Shown: positions 9,513-18,057 of the stretch, one piece after another
How the letters are laid out: the number at the start of each line of letters is the position of its first letter
Numbering within the stretch: the first letter of the stretch is position 1
Source of the DNA: Gaiellales bacterium
Lineage (GTDB): Bacteria > Actinomycetota > Thermoleophilia > RBG-16-64-13
NCBI GenBank assembly: GCA_012719395.1
Contig: JAAYAL010000077.1
Span: forward strand, 1 to 64,000
Reading direction: 5' to 3'
DNA: 64,000 nucleotides
The notes under the pieces: model-generated
Told to the model about the DNA's origin: nothing
The model's input: the letters and a program-made list of their open reading frames with translations, nothing else
Databases searched by the model: none
Translations under genes and position numbers: made by a program

Positions 9513-10850
9513 TCAGGTGGTGTACTCGGCGTTCACGGTCACGTATTCATGGCCCAGATCGGAGAAGTACATCTCCTCGCGACCGCGGCCGCTGCCCAGG
9601 TGCAGCAGCAGGTCCACTTCACTCCGGGCCATCACCTCCCTGAGCATCCGTTGCGTCTCCGCCGCCAGCGGCAGCGCCCGCGCGTTCTCCACCACCCGCA
9701 GCCCGCCGATCTCCAAGTAGGTCCGCCCCAAGGACTGTCCCGCCAACTCGGCTCCCGCAGCGCTCAGGATGCGGCCCCAGTTCGGATCGCAGCCGTACAT
9801 GGCCGTCTTGACCAGCGAGGAATTGGCCACGGCCCGGGCCACGCACATGGCCTCCTCATCACGAGCCGCCCCCCGCACCCGCAGGTGCATGACTTTGGTG
9901 GCGCCTTCGCCGTCCGCCACAATCATGAGTGCCAGCCGCTGCAGGAGAGCGCGCACCGCCGCTCCCAACTGGGCGGCACCGGCCGGTGAGATATAGACCC
10001 GCGACGCACCAGTGGCCAGGAAGAACACACAGTCGTTGGTGCTCATCTGCCCGTCCACGCTGACCTTGTTGAAGGTGCGGCCCACTTCGCGGCGCAGCAT
10101 GCTGCGCGCCAGCGCGGGCGTGAGCACCGCATCCGTGGTGACGAAGCAGAGCATGGTGGCCATGCCCGGCGCAATCATCCCCGCGCCTTTGACACAGCCA
10201 CCCACGCGCACCACACCGTTATGGGTGACCACCTCCAGCGCGCAGGCCTTGGGGAAGCGATCGGTGGTCATGATGGCCTCAAGGAAGCGCCCGCCCCCGT
10301 CCGCTGTCATATCCCGCACCGCAGCCTCTATGCCTGCCTGCACCCGGTCGGCCGCAGGCAGGGTACCGATGACGCCGGTGGACGCGACACCCACCCGTTT
10401 CTCCTCCAGCCTCAGGCCGCGAGCACAGGCGGCCTGCATGGCACGGGCCACCGCCAACCCCGCCTGACCGGTGCAGGCGTTGGCCGACCCGCTGTTGGCC
10501 ACCACCGCACTCAGTTTGGAGGGCGACGTCTCGCGCTGGCTCACGATCACCGGCGCCGCCGCGAAAGCGTTGCTGGTGAAGACGGCCGCCGAGGTCACCG
10601 TATCCCACCAATCCGAACCGACACTCAGCACGGCCACATCCGGCTTCCCACTGGGCTTGAGCCCGGCGGCGGCAGCACCCGCCAGCAAACCGGCCGGGAA
10701 GGTCACGCCGGGCGAGACGCCATCCGGCTCCACCAACGTCACACCCTCCGGCAGCCGCCAGAAGAGAGAGTGCAGGGGATCCCTGACCAAGAGGTGCTCT
10801 GGGCCGCTGGGGGCTCTCCTCTGGCTTTCGGGCAGGGGAGCCGCTGTCAC
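9513..10850 (-). CDS. argJ: glutamate N-acetyltransferase / ornithine acetyltransferase
   Basis: Transfers acetyl from N-acetylornithine to glutamate, making the arginine pathway cyclic. The protein is about 445 residues and autoprocesses into two chains. The cleavage/nucleophile motif KGAGMIAPGMATML is present with its threonine, and DGQMSTNDCVF and CDPNWGRI are family signatures. The open frame extends into argC, but the true start is GTG 10850, which overlaps the argC stop by four bases (GTGA). No argA or argE is visible nearby, as expected when ArgJ recycles the acetyl group. Confidence 0.96.
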   Translation of the reverse strand: MTAAPLPESQRRAPSGPEHLLVRDPLHSLFWRLPEGVTLVEPDGVSPGVTFPAGLLAGAAAAGLKPSGKPDVAVLSVGSDWWDTVTSAAVFTSNAFAAAPVIVSQRETSPSKLSAVVANSGSANACTGQAGLAVARAMQAACARGLRLEEKRVGVASTGVIGTLPAADRVQAGIEAAVRDMTADGGGRFLEAIMTTDRFPKACALEVVTHNGVVRVGGCVKGAGMIAPGMATMLCFVTTDAVLTPALARSMLRREVGRTFNKVSVDGQMSTNDCVFFLATGASRVYISPAGAAQLGAAVRALLQRLALMIVADGEGATKVMHLRVRGAARDEEAMCVARAVANSSLVKTAMYGCDPNWGRILSAAGAELAGQSLGRTYLEIGGLRVVENARALPLAAETQRMLREVMARSEVDLLLHLGSGRGREEMYFSDLGHEYVTVNAEYTT

Positions 10851-11860
10851 GCCTTTCCCTCCAAGCCCAACGATTCCTCCAACCCAAACATGATGTTCAT
10901 GTTCTGCACCGCCTGGCCTGAGGCGCCTTTCACCAGATTGTCGATCACAGAGATAACCTTGACCAAGCCGGCCGCCGGATCCGGCCGCACGCACACCCGG
11001 CAGTAGTTGGTCCACTGCACCTCCCGCAGGCTGGGCGCCTGGGTCACCACTTCCACAAACGGCTCGTCAGCATAGAAGTCCGCGTAGAGGCCGTGGAGGG
11101 AGGCTGCATCCGCTACCCCACCGGCCAAAGGCAGATAGACCACAGTCAGGATGCCACGGTCTACGGGCAGAAGGTGTGGGGTGAACGAGACCGGCGTGGG
11201 ACGCCCGGTCAGGAGCGATATCTCCTGCACTATTTCTGCCGTGTGACGATGACCCACCTCACTGTAGGCCTTGAAGTTGTCATGCACGCTGCAGAAGTGG
11301 GTCTTATCCGTGGCCCCGCGTCCGGCGCCGGAGACGCCGGACTTGGAATCGATGATGACCGCTCCCTCGGCCGCGCGCTTCGCCAGGGGCGCCACGGCCA
11401 ACAGGGCACTGGTGGGATAGCAGCCGGGATTGGCCACCAGGCGCGCGGCGGCGATACGTTCCCGGTAGAGTTCCGGCAAACCGTAGACCGCTTCATCCAC
11501 CAGATCCGGGTATGGATGCTCGAAACCGTACCACTCGGCATACTGCGCGGCGTCACGCAACCGGAAGTCAGCGGACAGATCAATAACGCGCACCCCCGCC
11601 TCCACCAGCTCTGCGGCCACCAGGTGGGCCTCAGCGTGCGGGTGGCAGACAAAGGCCACGTCGGAGCCTGCCACGCGGGCAGCCGAGTACGGCTCATACT
11701 GAGCGTCCAGCCGCAGATGCGGGAAGACCTCCGCTACACCACGGCCCACATAGGACCGCGAGGTCAGCGCGTGCATCCGCACCTGCGGATGGCGGGACAG
11801 CAGGTGGGAAAGCACCATGCCCGTGTAGCCTGTTGCCCCAACCACGCTGGCCTGTATCAC
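10847..11860 (-). CDS. argC: N-acetyl-gamma-glutamyl-phosphate reductase
   Basis: NADPH-dependent reductase for the third step of arginine synthesis. The 337-residue protein has the N-terminal nucleotide-binding motif VVGATGYTGMVL and the catalytic cysteine in VANPGCYPTSAL; SGVSGAGRGA follows. It is the first gene of the arginine operon and lies directly behind the promoter and candidate ARG box at 11895-11931. Confidence 0.97.
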   Translation of the reverse strand: MIQASVVGATGYTGMVLSHLLSRHPQVRMHALTSRSYVGRGVAEVFPHLRLDAQYEPYSAARVAGSDVAFVCHPHAEAHLVAAELVEAGVRVIDLSADFRLRDAAQYAEWYGFEHPYPDLVDEAVYGLPELYRERIAAARLVANPGCYPTSALLAVAPLAKRAAEGAVIIDSKSGVSGAGRGATDKTHFCSVHDNFKAYSEVGHRHTAEIVQEISLLTGRPTPVSFTPHLLPVDRGILTVVYLPLAGGVADAASLHGLYADFYADEPFVEVVTQAPSLREVQWTNYCRVCVRPDPAAGLVKVISVIDNLVKGASGQAVQNMNIMFGLEESLGLEGKA

Positions 11861-11894
11861 ACCTCACCTCTCTCTGCAGCCGGCCGACGACCGG

Positions 11895-11931
11895 ACCGCA
11901 TAACTATACAGTGCGGTGCAACATTCTACAA
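11895..11931 (-). promoter_or_regulatory. arginine operon promoter overlapped by a candidate ARG box
   Basis: On the minus strand TTGTAG (11931-11926), 17 bases and TATAGT (11908-11903) form the likely argC promoter. The 18-mer ACTGTATAGTTATGCGGT (11912-11895) matches the E. coli-type ARG box WNTGAATWWWWATTCANW at most defined positions and covers the -10. ArgR bound there would block RNA polymerase, consistent with argR lying inside the operon. The match was made by eye. Confidence 0.55.
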
Positions 11932-11940
11932 TCGCCCAAC

Positions 11941-11977
11941 GAAAACCGGGCGGGGCCACCCATCCGGCCCGCCCGGT
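11941..11977 (-). terminator. intrinsic terminator downstream of pheT
   Basis: On the minus strand a 10-bp GC-rich perfect stem, ACCGGGCGGG with CCCGCCCGGT, is followed directly by TTTT. It separates the pheST transcript from the arginine operon promoter at 11895-11931. Confidence 0.8.
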
Positions 11978-12035
11978 CAAGCGAACACGCTGCAACCACC
12001 AGCCGCGCGCGGGCGGCAGTCGTCAGCTCTCCTTC

Positions 12036-14453
12036 TCAGTTGCGCAGTTCAGCCGCCAACTGGGCCTTCAACGCCGCGAGCACCTTCGCCCGCACCTCGC
12101 CCACCTCGGCCTCGCTCAGCGTACGCTCCGGAGACCGGAACACCAGGCGCACAGCGAGGCTCTTGCGGCCGGCACCCACGCTCTCTCCTTCATACACATC
12201 GAAGATGCGGCATTCGCGCAACAAGGGGGCTCCGGCCTCGCGGACCACTCGCTCCAGCTCTGCCGCGGCCACGCCGGCATCCACCACCAGCGCCAGATCC
12301 TGCTCCAGGGCCGGATACGTCATGAGGTCTTCGAACAGCGGAACACCTCCGGCCACGGCGATGATCGCTTCAGATTCCAGTTCCAGCGCCATCACACCGG
12401 CGGGAAGATCGTACGCTTGCAGCACCAGCGGATGGACTTCGCCCACCCATCCTATCTCCTTGCCGGCCACCGCCACTCTGGCACCCTTCCCCGGGTGCAA
12501 AAAGGGCTCCGTCGCAACCGTGAAGTCCGCGACCAGGCCCAATCCGGCGAGCAGTCGTTCCACCACTCCCTTGGCCAAGAAGAAGTCCGTGGCCACTCCT
12601 CCCTTCAGCCAGGACTCCTGCAACCACGGGCCCATGAGCACGGCGCCTATACGCTCCGTCTCCCGCGGAAGCTCGGCTCCCTCCGGGTGAAAGGTCTTGC
12701 TGGTCTCGAAGATGTGAAGCCTGGTGTTGCGCACGGCCAGGTTGCGCGCCGCCGTGGCCAGCAGGCAGGGCAGCAGCATGGTGCGCATGACTGATTGGTC
12801 ACCCGATATGGGGTTGGCCACCACCACTGCGGCGCGGCGCGCATCGTCGAGGGGGAGACGCAGCTTGTCTGCCCACCCCGGCTCGTGGAAGGAGTAGGTG
12901 AGCACCTGCTGCAGGCCCGCCCCGGTCAAGATGTCCTGCATGGTGCGCATACGGTTCTGGGCGACGTTCAACCCACCTCTTCCCTGCTCCCGACCGGGTA
13001 CGGTAGAGGGCAGTTGATCCAGACCGTGAATCCTGGCCACCTCCTCCACCAGGTCTATCTCCCGCTCCAGATCCCGGCGGAAGGTGGGAACCAACACCAG
13101 CAATTCCTCGCCTGCCGATTTGACCTCACAACCCAACCGCCCCAGGACGGCTGCAGTGTCATCCGTCTCCACCCGGGTGCCCAGGATGGCTTCCACCCGC
13201 GACGGGCGCAGACGGACTTCCCACGGATTCCACTCTCCGGCTTTCACATCCACCGTGCCCACGGAAACCTCGCCGCCACAGATCTCGGTGATGAGCTGGC
13301 AGGACATGTCCAGGGCCAGAGGGGTCACGTTGGGATCCAACCCCTTCTCAAAGCGGGTGGATGCCTCACTGCGCAGCCCCAGTGCCCCCGAGGTGCGCAT
13401 GATGTTGCCGCCGTGGAAGGTGGCGGCTTCCAACAGGATGTTGGTGGTGACGTCCGTGATCTCCGAGTCCATGCTGCCCATGATGCCGGCGATGACGGAG
13501 GGTTGCTGCGCATCGGCGATCACGAGCATGTCCGAGGTCAACACCCGATCGACGTCATCCAGCGTATGAATGGGCTCTCCCTCCTTGGCCCGCCGCACGA
13601 TGATCTTCCCACCGCGTACCTTGTCCAGATCAAAGGCGTGCATGGGTTCGCCCACGGCCCACATCACGTAGTTGGTGATGTCCACCACGTTGTTGACCGG
13701 GCGCATGCCGATCTGCATGATGCGCGCCTTCAGCCAGGTGGGAGACTCGCCGATGGTCACACCCCGGATCACCCGGGCCGAATAGCGGGGGCAGAGGTCC
13801 GGGTCCCAGACCTCGATAGATATATCGTCGACGACCGGGCGAGAGCCGTATTCGAAATCGAAACGCTCTTCCTCCAGAAAGTCTTCACCGGTAACGGCGG
13901 CGATCTCGCGCGCCAACCCCCGCACGGAGAGGCAATCCGGCCGGTTGGGAGTGACTTCCACCTCCAACACATACTCGCTGAGCGGCAGCCGATCCACCAG
14001 CAGCTCGCCGGCCTCGTAGGCATCGGGCAGCTCCAGGATGCCGCTGCTCTTCACGGCAAAACCCATCTCCGCCTCGGACATGATCATGCCGGAGGAGATC
14101 ACGCCGCGCAGCTTCGCCTGTTTGATTTCGAAACCGTCCGGCATCACGGCGCCGGGCAGGCACACCGGCACCGTCTGGCCGGCGGCCACATTGGGTGCCC
14201 CGCACACAATGGTACGTGGATGCTCTTCCCCCACGTCCACCGTGCACACGTGCAGCTTGTCCGCATTGGGGTGCTTCTCGCAGGTGAGCACCTTGCCCAC
14301 CACGAACCGCTCCTGCACCTTCTCATCGTCCCGCACACCAACCAGGGACACCCGCTCCACCTCGGTGCCGGTCAGGGCCAGGCGGTCGGCCAGCTCATCC
14401 ACCGGGAGGTCAACGGCCACATACTCCCTGAGCCAGGACAATGGCGCTTTCAT
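12036..14453 (-). CDS. pheT: phenylalanine--tRNA ligase, beta subunit
   Basis: Large subunit of the heterotetrameric PheRS. In 805 residues the usual layout is visible: N-terminal tRNA-binding/OB domain with GVRDDEKVQERFVVGKV and CGAPNVAAGQTVPV (about 40-150), B3/B4 editing domain, B5 domain, catalytic-like core and C-terminal anticodon-binding (FDX-ACB) domain ending near LKAQLAAELRN. The length is typical. It follows pheS by 13 bases and is closed by the terminator at 11941-11977. Confidence 0.97.
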   Translation of the reverse strand: MKAPLSWLREYVAVDLPVDELADRLALTGTEVERVSLVGVRDDEKVQERFVVGKVLTCEKHPNADKLHVCTVDVGEEHPRTIVCGAPNVAAGQTVPVCLPGAVMPDGFEIKQAKLRGVISSGMIMSEAEMGFAVKSSGILELPDAYEAGELLVDRLPLSEYVLEVEVTPNRPDCLSVRGLAREIAAVTGEDFLEEERFDFEYGSRPVVDDISIEVWDPDLCPRYSARVIRGVTIGESPTWLKARIMQIGMRPVNNVVDITNYVMWAVGEPMHAFDLDKVRGGKIIVRRAKEGEPIHTLDDVDRVLTSDMLVIADAQQPSVIAGIMGSMDSEITDVTTNILLEAATFHGGNIMRTSGALGLRSEASTRFEKGLDPNVTPLALDMSCQLITEICGGEVSVGTVDVKAGEWNPWEVRLRPSRVEAILGTRVETDDTAAVLGRLGCEVKSAGEELLVLVPTFRRDLEREIDLVEEVARIHGLDQLPSTVPGREQGRGGLNVAQNRMRTMQDILTGAGLQQVLTYSFHEPGWADKLRLPLDDARRAAVVVANPISGDQSVMRTMLLPCLLATAARNLAVRNTRLHIFETSKTFHPEGAELPRETERIGAVLMGPWLQESWLKGGVATDFFLAKGVVERLLAGLGLVADFTVATEPFLHPGKGARVAVAGKEIGWVGEVHPLVLQAYDLPAGVMALELESEAIIAVAGGVPLFEDLMTYPALEQDLALVVDAGVAAAELERVVREAGAPLLRECRIFDVYEGESVGAGRKSLAVRLVFRSPERTLSEAEVGEVRAKVLAALKAQLAAELRN

Positions 14454-14466
14454 CTTCCCTCCCTCC

Positions 14467-15516
14467 CTAGAACTGCGTCAGGAAGCGCAGGTCATTTTCG
14501 TAGAACAGTCGCAGGTCGCTCACGCCATACTTCAGCATGGCGATACGTTCGATGCCCATGCCGAAGGCAAAGCCGGTGAACTCCTCCGGATCGTAATTCA
14601 CAAAGCCAAACACGTTCGGATCCACCATGCCGGCACCCAGGATCTCCAGCCAGCCGGTGCGTTTGCACAGGCGGCAGCCGTTGCCGTTGCAGGCCATGCA
14701 GGACACGTCCACCTCCACGGAGGGCTCGGTGAAGGGGAAGAAGTGGGGGCGAAGCCGGATGCGGCGGTCCTCCCCGAACATGGCCTTGGCAAACTGCTCC
14801 AGCGTACCTTTCAGGTCCGCCAGGGTGATGCCGTGGTCCACCACCAGCCCTTCCACCTGGTGGAACATGGGAGTGTGCGTGGCATCGCTGTCGCGGCGGT
14901 AGGCCTTTCCCGGCACGATAACGTACACTGGCGGCCGCTGCTTCTCCATGACACGCACCTGCACCGGCGAGGTGTGAGTGCGCAGCAACACGTTGTCGGT
15001 CACGAAGAAGGTGTCGTGCAGGGAGCGCGCCGGGTGGTCCTCCGGCGTGTTGAGGGCGGTGAAGTTGTAGTAGTCCGTCTCCACCTCCGGCCCCTCGGCC
15101 ACCTCGTATCCCATGCCGATGAAGATTGCCTCTATCTCCCGGCGGGTCTGCGTGATCAGGTGCAGGTGCCCCAGCGGAAGCTCCCGGCCGGGCAGGGTCA
15201 CGTCAACGCTGTCCTTGGCCAAGCCGTGCACCAGTTCCGCCTGCTCCAACTGCGTGTGACGCGCGTCGTAGGCCGCTTCCAGTTCCTTCTTCACCAGGTT
15301 GCCGAAGCGCCCCACCACCCTCTTGTCCTCCGGCGCAAGCTCGGCGATGCTGCGCAGCAGATTGGAGAGGTCCGCCTTCCGGCCCAGAAATCGAACTCGG
15401 GCTTCCTCCAACGCGTCGAGATCCCGGGCCGCCTCAAGGGCAGCTATCCCCTGTTGGTAGATCGCCCTCAGGTCGGCCCGTTCCAACTGGGCAAGTATGT
15501 TCTCTTGGGCTGGAAT
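14467..15516 (-). CDS. pheS: phenylalanine--tRNA ligase, alpha subunit (probable ATT start)
   Basis: Catalytic subunit of PheRS. Motif 2 and 3 regions of class II synthetases are visible: HNTPEDHPARS-type segment (LNTPEDHPARSLHDTF), HTPMFHQVEGLVVD, and C-terminal GFAFGMGIERIAMLKYG. No ATG is suitably placed. An ATT at 15516 has a perfect AAGGAGG exactly six bases upstream and gives 349 residues. The alternative TTG at 15486 (339 residues) matches the usual protein length better but has no ribosome site. I favour ATT on the ribosome-site evidence; the N-terminus should be regarded as undecided. Confidence 0.93.
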   Translation of the reverse strand: MPAQENILAQLERADLRAIYQQGIAALEAARDLDALEEARVRFLGRKADLSNLLRSIAELAPEDKRVVGRFGNLVKKELEAAYDARHTQLEQAELVHGLAKDSVDVTLPGRELPLGHLHLITQTRREIEAIFIGMGYEVAEGPEVETDYYNFTALNTPEDHPARSLHDTFFVTDNVLLRTHTSPVQVRVMEKQRPPVYVIVPGKAYRRDSDATHTPMFHQVEGLVVDHGITLADLKGTLEQFAKAMFGEDRRIRLRPHFFPFTEPSVEVDVSCMACNGNGCRLCKRTGWLEILGAGMVDPNVFGFVNYDPEEFTGFAFGMGIERIAMLKYGVSDLRLFYENDLRFLTQF

Positions 15517-15576
15517 GACGGTCCTCCTTCCTCTGGTTGGTGAACGAGGGCCGCGCGGCTCCCGTTATTGGATGCA

Positions 15577-16473
15577 CTATAGTCGTGGGCTTCCCCACGC
15601 GCAATGCGGGGCGGCGCCGCGCCTCAGCTCATACAGCAGGATGCTGCCGGCCATGGCCACATTGAGGGAATCGAACCGCATCTGTGGGATGCGGACCCGC
15701 AGCGTCCGGCCGGCGAAATGAGGCAGAGCCCCCCGCTCCGAGCCCAGGGCCAGTATCACGCCGCCGCCCCAGTCCGCTCCGCCTCCACCGGCTCCTCTTT
15801 CCCCGATGCACCCCTTCTCCACGGCTACCGCCACGTCCCAGGAGTCTGTCCCGCCCCGCGAGTCGGCTACCAGCAGCAGCGGGGCCGGCTCGCCCCGGCT
15901 CACTCGGCCTGTGACGTGCGCCTCCAGGTGCTCCGGCTCCACCTCCACCGCAATGGGTATCAGGAATTGCGCCCCCATGCCGGCGCGCAAGGCCCGCGGG
16001 CCGAAGGGATCAGCCGTGCCGGGGCTACAGCCTACGCCCCCGGCGCCGAAAGCGGCCGCCGCGCGCACCAGCGTGCCCACATTGCCCGGGTCTCCCACCC
16101 CGTGCAGGTAGACCGTCAGGCCCCTGCCCACCTCCCAATCGCCCAAAGAGCCGGGCCGGCTGGGAAAAACCGCCACCACATCGGCCGCCCCACCCAACAG
16201 GCTGGCCTCCGCCAGCACATCAGCCGGGCAGATCACCACGTCCAGTTGGTCTCTCTCCGCGGCGGCGCGCAGGCCCACGGGCAGACGACCTGCCAGGTCT
16301 TCCCGGACCAGCAGTTCCGCTGGCAGAGCGCCGGCATCCACGGCCGCGGCCACAACATCCCAACCCTCGGCCAGGAAGTAGCCACGCTCGGCGCGGTACT
16401 TCTTCTTCTGCAGCTTGCGGGCCAGCTTCAGACTGGGATTGTGGCGCCCGGTCACCGTTCGTATCACAGACAT
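15577..16473 (-). CDS. SpoU/TrmH-family RNA 2'-O-methyltransferase
   Basis: Probably methylates a ribose in rRNA or tRNA. The 298-residue protein has an N-terminal substrate-binding region that begins HNPSLKLARKLQKKKYR and a C-terminal SPOUT (trefoil-knot) domain with VYLHGVGDPGNVGTLVRAA, LALGSERG and SLNVAMAGSILLYELRR. These three are the SpoU motifs. Its place between rplT and pheS matches ysgA in Bacillus and tsnR-type genes in Actinobacteria; the modified nucleotide is unknown. A large hairpin separates it from rplT. Confidence 0.9.
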   Translation of the reverse strand: MSVIRTVTGRHNPSLKLARKLQKKKYRAERGYFLAEGWDVVAAAVDAGALPAELLVREDLAGRLPVGLRAAAERDQLDVVICPADVLAEASLLGGAADVVAVFPSRPGSLGDWEVGRGLTVYLHGVGDPGNVGTLVRAAAAFGAGGVGCSPGTADPFGPRALRAGMGAQFLIPIAVEVEPEHLEAHVTGRVSRGEPAPLLLVADSRGGTDSWDVAVAVEKGCIGERGAGGGGADWGGGVILALGSERGALPHFAGRTLRVRIPQMRFDSLNVAMAGSILLYELRRGAAPHCAWGSPRL

Positions 16474-16484
16474 ACTCCCCTGAA

Positions 16485-16532
16485 GTGAGGGGGGCGGGCC
16501 GCACGCGACAGCGTGCGACCCGCCCCCCTCAC
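16485..16532 (-). terminator. strong hairpin between rplT and the methyltransferase gene
   Basis: A 14-bp perfect outer stem (16485-16498 with 16519-16532, GTGAGGGGGGCGGG type) contains an inner GCACGC/GCGTGC stem with loop GACA. No U-run follows on the minus strand, so it is not a classical intrinsic terminator. It could be a partial terminator, a processing or 3'-stabilising structure for the infC-rpmI-rplT message. Confidence 0.55.
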
Positions 16533-16542
16533 GCGCGTCCGC

Positions 16543-16908
16543 TCAGGCAGCGACGGCCAAGGCCTCTTTGGCCTTGGCCACGAGTTCCGCAAAGACCTCG
16601 GGCTCGGAGACGGCCAGGTCGGCCAGCACCTTGCGGTTGAGATCGATGCTGGCCTCCTTGAGGCCGTGGATGAACTGGTTGTAGCTGAGACCGTTCTGCC
16701 GGGCCCCGGCATTGATGCGCTGGATCCACAGAGCGCGGAAGTCCTGCTTGCGGGCCTTGCGGTCCCGGTAGGCGTAGGTGTAGGCCTTGAGCAGCGCCTC
16801 GTTCGCCCGCCGATAGGAGGACTTCTTCAGACCCCAGAAGCCTTTGGCTTCCTCCAGGACCTTGCGGCGTCTCTTATGAGCGTTGATGCTCCGTTTGATT
16901 CGTGGCAT
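16543..16908 (-). CDS. rplT: 50S ribosomal protein L20
   Basis: Early-assembly 23S-binding protein. The 121-residue sequence shows the typical basic N-terminus (PRIKRSINAHKRRRKVLEEA) and the conserved KQDFRALWIQRINAG. A GGAGGTAG ribosome site precedes the ATG. In many bacteria L20 represses its own operon by binding leader RNA; a terminator-bearing leader lies upstream of infC here (17810-17835). Confidence 0.97.
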   Translation of the reverse strand: MPRIKRSINAHKRRRKVLEEAKGFWGLKKSSYRRANEALLKAYTYAYRDRKARKQDFRALWIQRINAGARQNGLSYNQFIHGLKEASIDLNRKVLADLAVSEPEVFAELVAKAKEALAVAA

Positions 16909-16920
16909 CTCTGCTACCTC

Positions 16921-17112
16921 CTAAATGCCCATAAGGTCCTTGGCTTTGCGCGCGCCGCTGCCGGCGAGCACCACGTCCTTGCGGAACTTGCGCTTCCGCT
17001 TGCTCGACTTCTTGGTGAAGAGATGGCCGGAGAAGGCGTGCCGATGCAAGATCCGCCCGCTACCCGTCACCTTGACGCGCTTGCGCATGCCCTTGTGTGT
17101 CTTCCTCTTCAT
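16921..17112 (-). CDS. rpmI: 50S ribosomal protein L35
   Basis: Small basic ribosomal protein of 63 residues beginning MKRKTHKGMRKRVKVTGSG, the usual L35 opening. An open frame extends upstream to 17217 but reads as non-homologous sequence, so I use the ATG at 17112. It lies 12 bases upstream of rplT and downstream of infC. Confidence 0.96.
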   Translation of the reverse strand: MKRKTHKGMRKRVKVTGSGRILHRHAFSGHLFTKKSSKRKRKFRKDVVLAGSGARKAKDLMGI

Positions 17113-17239
17113 CTTGACGACTCCCTTCGCCACGTTTCCAGGCCGTGGCCACCACAAGACAACCACCCGGCGGCGTGCCCGGCCTCCCCTGGGGAAGCCA
17201 CACGCCGCAGCGCACACTAAGAAGGAAAACGAGAGAAGC

Positions 17240-17764
17240 CTAGTGGTGCTGGGCCGCCTTCTTGGGAGCCAGCATCATCACCATGTTCCGTCCATCCAGA
17301 TTGGGCTGCGATTCGATCTCCGCCAACTCCGACAGGTCATCTGCCATACGGCGCAGAAGCTTCTCTCCCAGATGCGGATGCATCAACTCGCGCCCGCGGA
17401 ACATAATGGTGAGCTTGACCTTGTCTCCGTGCCGCAGGAAGCGTTCCACGTGGCCCTTCTTGGTGTCAAAGTCATGATCATCGATCTTGGGGCGAAGCTT
17501 GATCTCCTTGATGCTGATGACCGTCTGACGCTTCCTGGCCTCTTTGGCCTTCTGCTCCTGCTCGTACTTGTACTTGCCGTAGTGCATCACCTTGCACACG
17601 GGCGGACTGGCCATGGGAGCCACTTCCACCAGATCCAGGTTCATACGTTCTGCGTAGTCCATGGCCTCCCGGAGGCTGACGATGCCCACCTGCTCCCCAT
17701 TGGGGCCGATGAGGCGGACGCTGTCGGCACGGATTCTCTCGTTGATGCGTACGTTGTCGGCTAT
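17240..17764 (-). CDS. infC: translation initiation factor IF-3 (probable ATA start)
   Basis: IF-3 binds the 30S subunit and rejects non-canonical start codons. The core begins [23 protein letters not shown], followed by the N-domain, the basic linker [18 protein letters not shown] and the C-domain ending [13 protein letters not shown]. No ATG is available. ATA at 17764 lies 9 bases after AGGAGGTG and places six codons before INERIR, the same spacing as I recall for Bacillus infC, which starts at ATT. A GTG at 17776 is in frame but sits inside the ribosome site itself. A rare start would fit the known IF-3 autoregulation. With ATA the protein has 174 residues. Confidence 0.95.
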   Translation of the reverse strand: MADNVRINERIRADSVRLIGPNGEQVGIVSLREAMDYAERMNLDLVEVAPMASPPVCKVMHYGKYKYEQEQKAKEARKRQTVISIKEIKLRPKIDDHDFDTKKGHVERFLRHGDKVKLTIMFRGRELMHPHLGEKLLRRMADDLSELAEIESQPNLDGRNMVMMLAPKKAAQHH

Positions 17765-17809
17765 GTTGACCAGCACCTCCTCCCGGGAATTCCGGGTCTT
17801 GTCACCAAC

Positions 17810-17835
17810 AAAAAAGCGGTGGCCACAACCACCGC
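17810..17835 (-). terminator. intrinsic terminator in the infC leader (L20-type attenuator candidate)
   Basis: On the minus strand the stem GCGGTGG/CCACCGC with a six-base loop is followed by TTTTTT. It lies about 45 bases upstream of the infC start and more than 220 bases downstream of thrS. That position fits an attenuator inside the infC-rpmI-rplT leader, as in L20-controlled operons, better than a thrS terminator. An antiterminator partner was not resolved by eye. Confidence 0.7.
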
Positions 17836-17967
17836 TCCGCAGCGATACCAGAAGTGCCCGCACACGCGCAGGCGGCCGGACACACACTCACCGGCACTCC
17901 TATGGCTTGACCAGGCACCCTGTGGGCACGAGGTGGGAAGGGTGGCTTCCGCTTTATGCTGGGCGGC

Positions 17968-17996
17968 AGTATAGCCCACGCAGCCCACAGCGACCA
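17968..17996 (-). promoter_or_regulatory. candidate promoter for the infC leader
   Basis: On the minus strand TATACT (17973-17968) is a good -10; 17 bases upstream is a weak -35, TGGTCG (17996-17991). Transcription from here would give a leader of about 190-200 bases containing the terminator at 17810-17835. Confidence 0.4.
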
Positions 17997-18057
17997 GTGG
18001 AGCACGCCCCCGTCCAGCTCGGCTCCACGCGCAGTCTCCACGCACGCGCCGCCGGGC

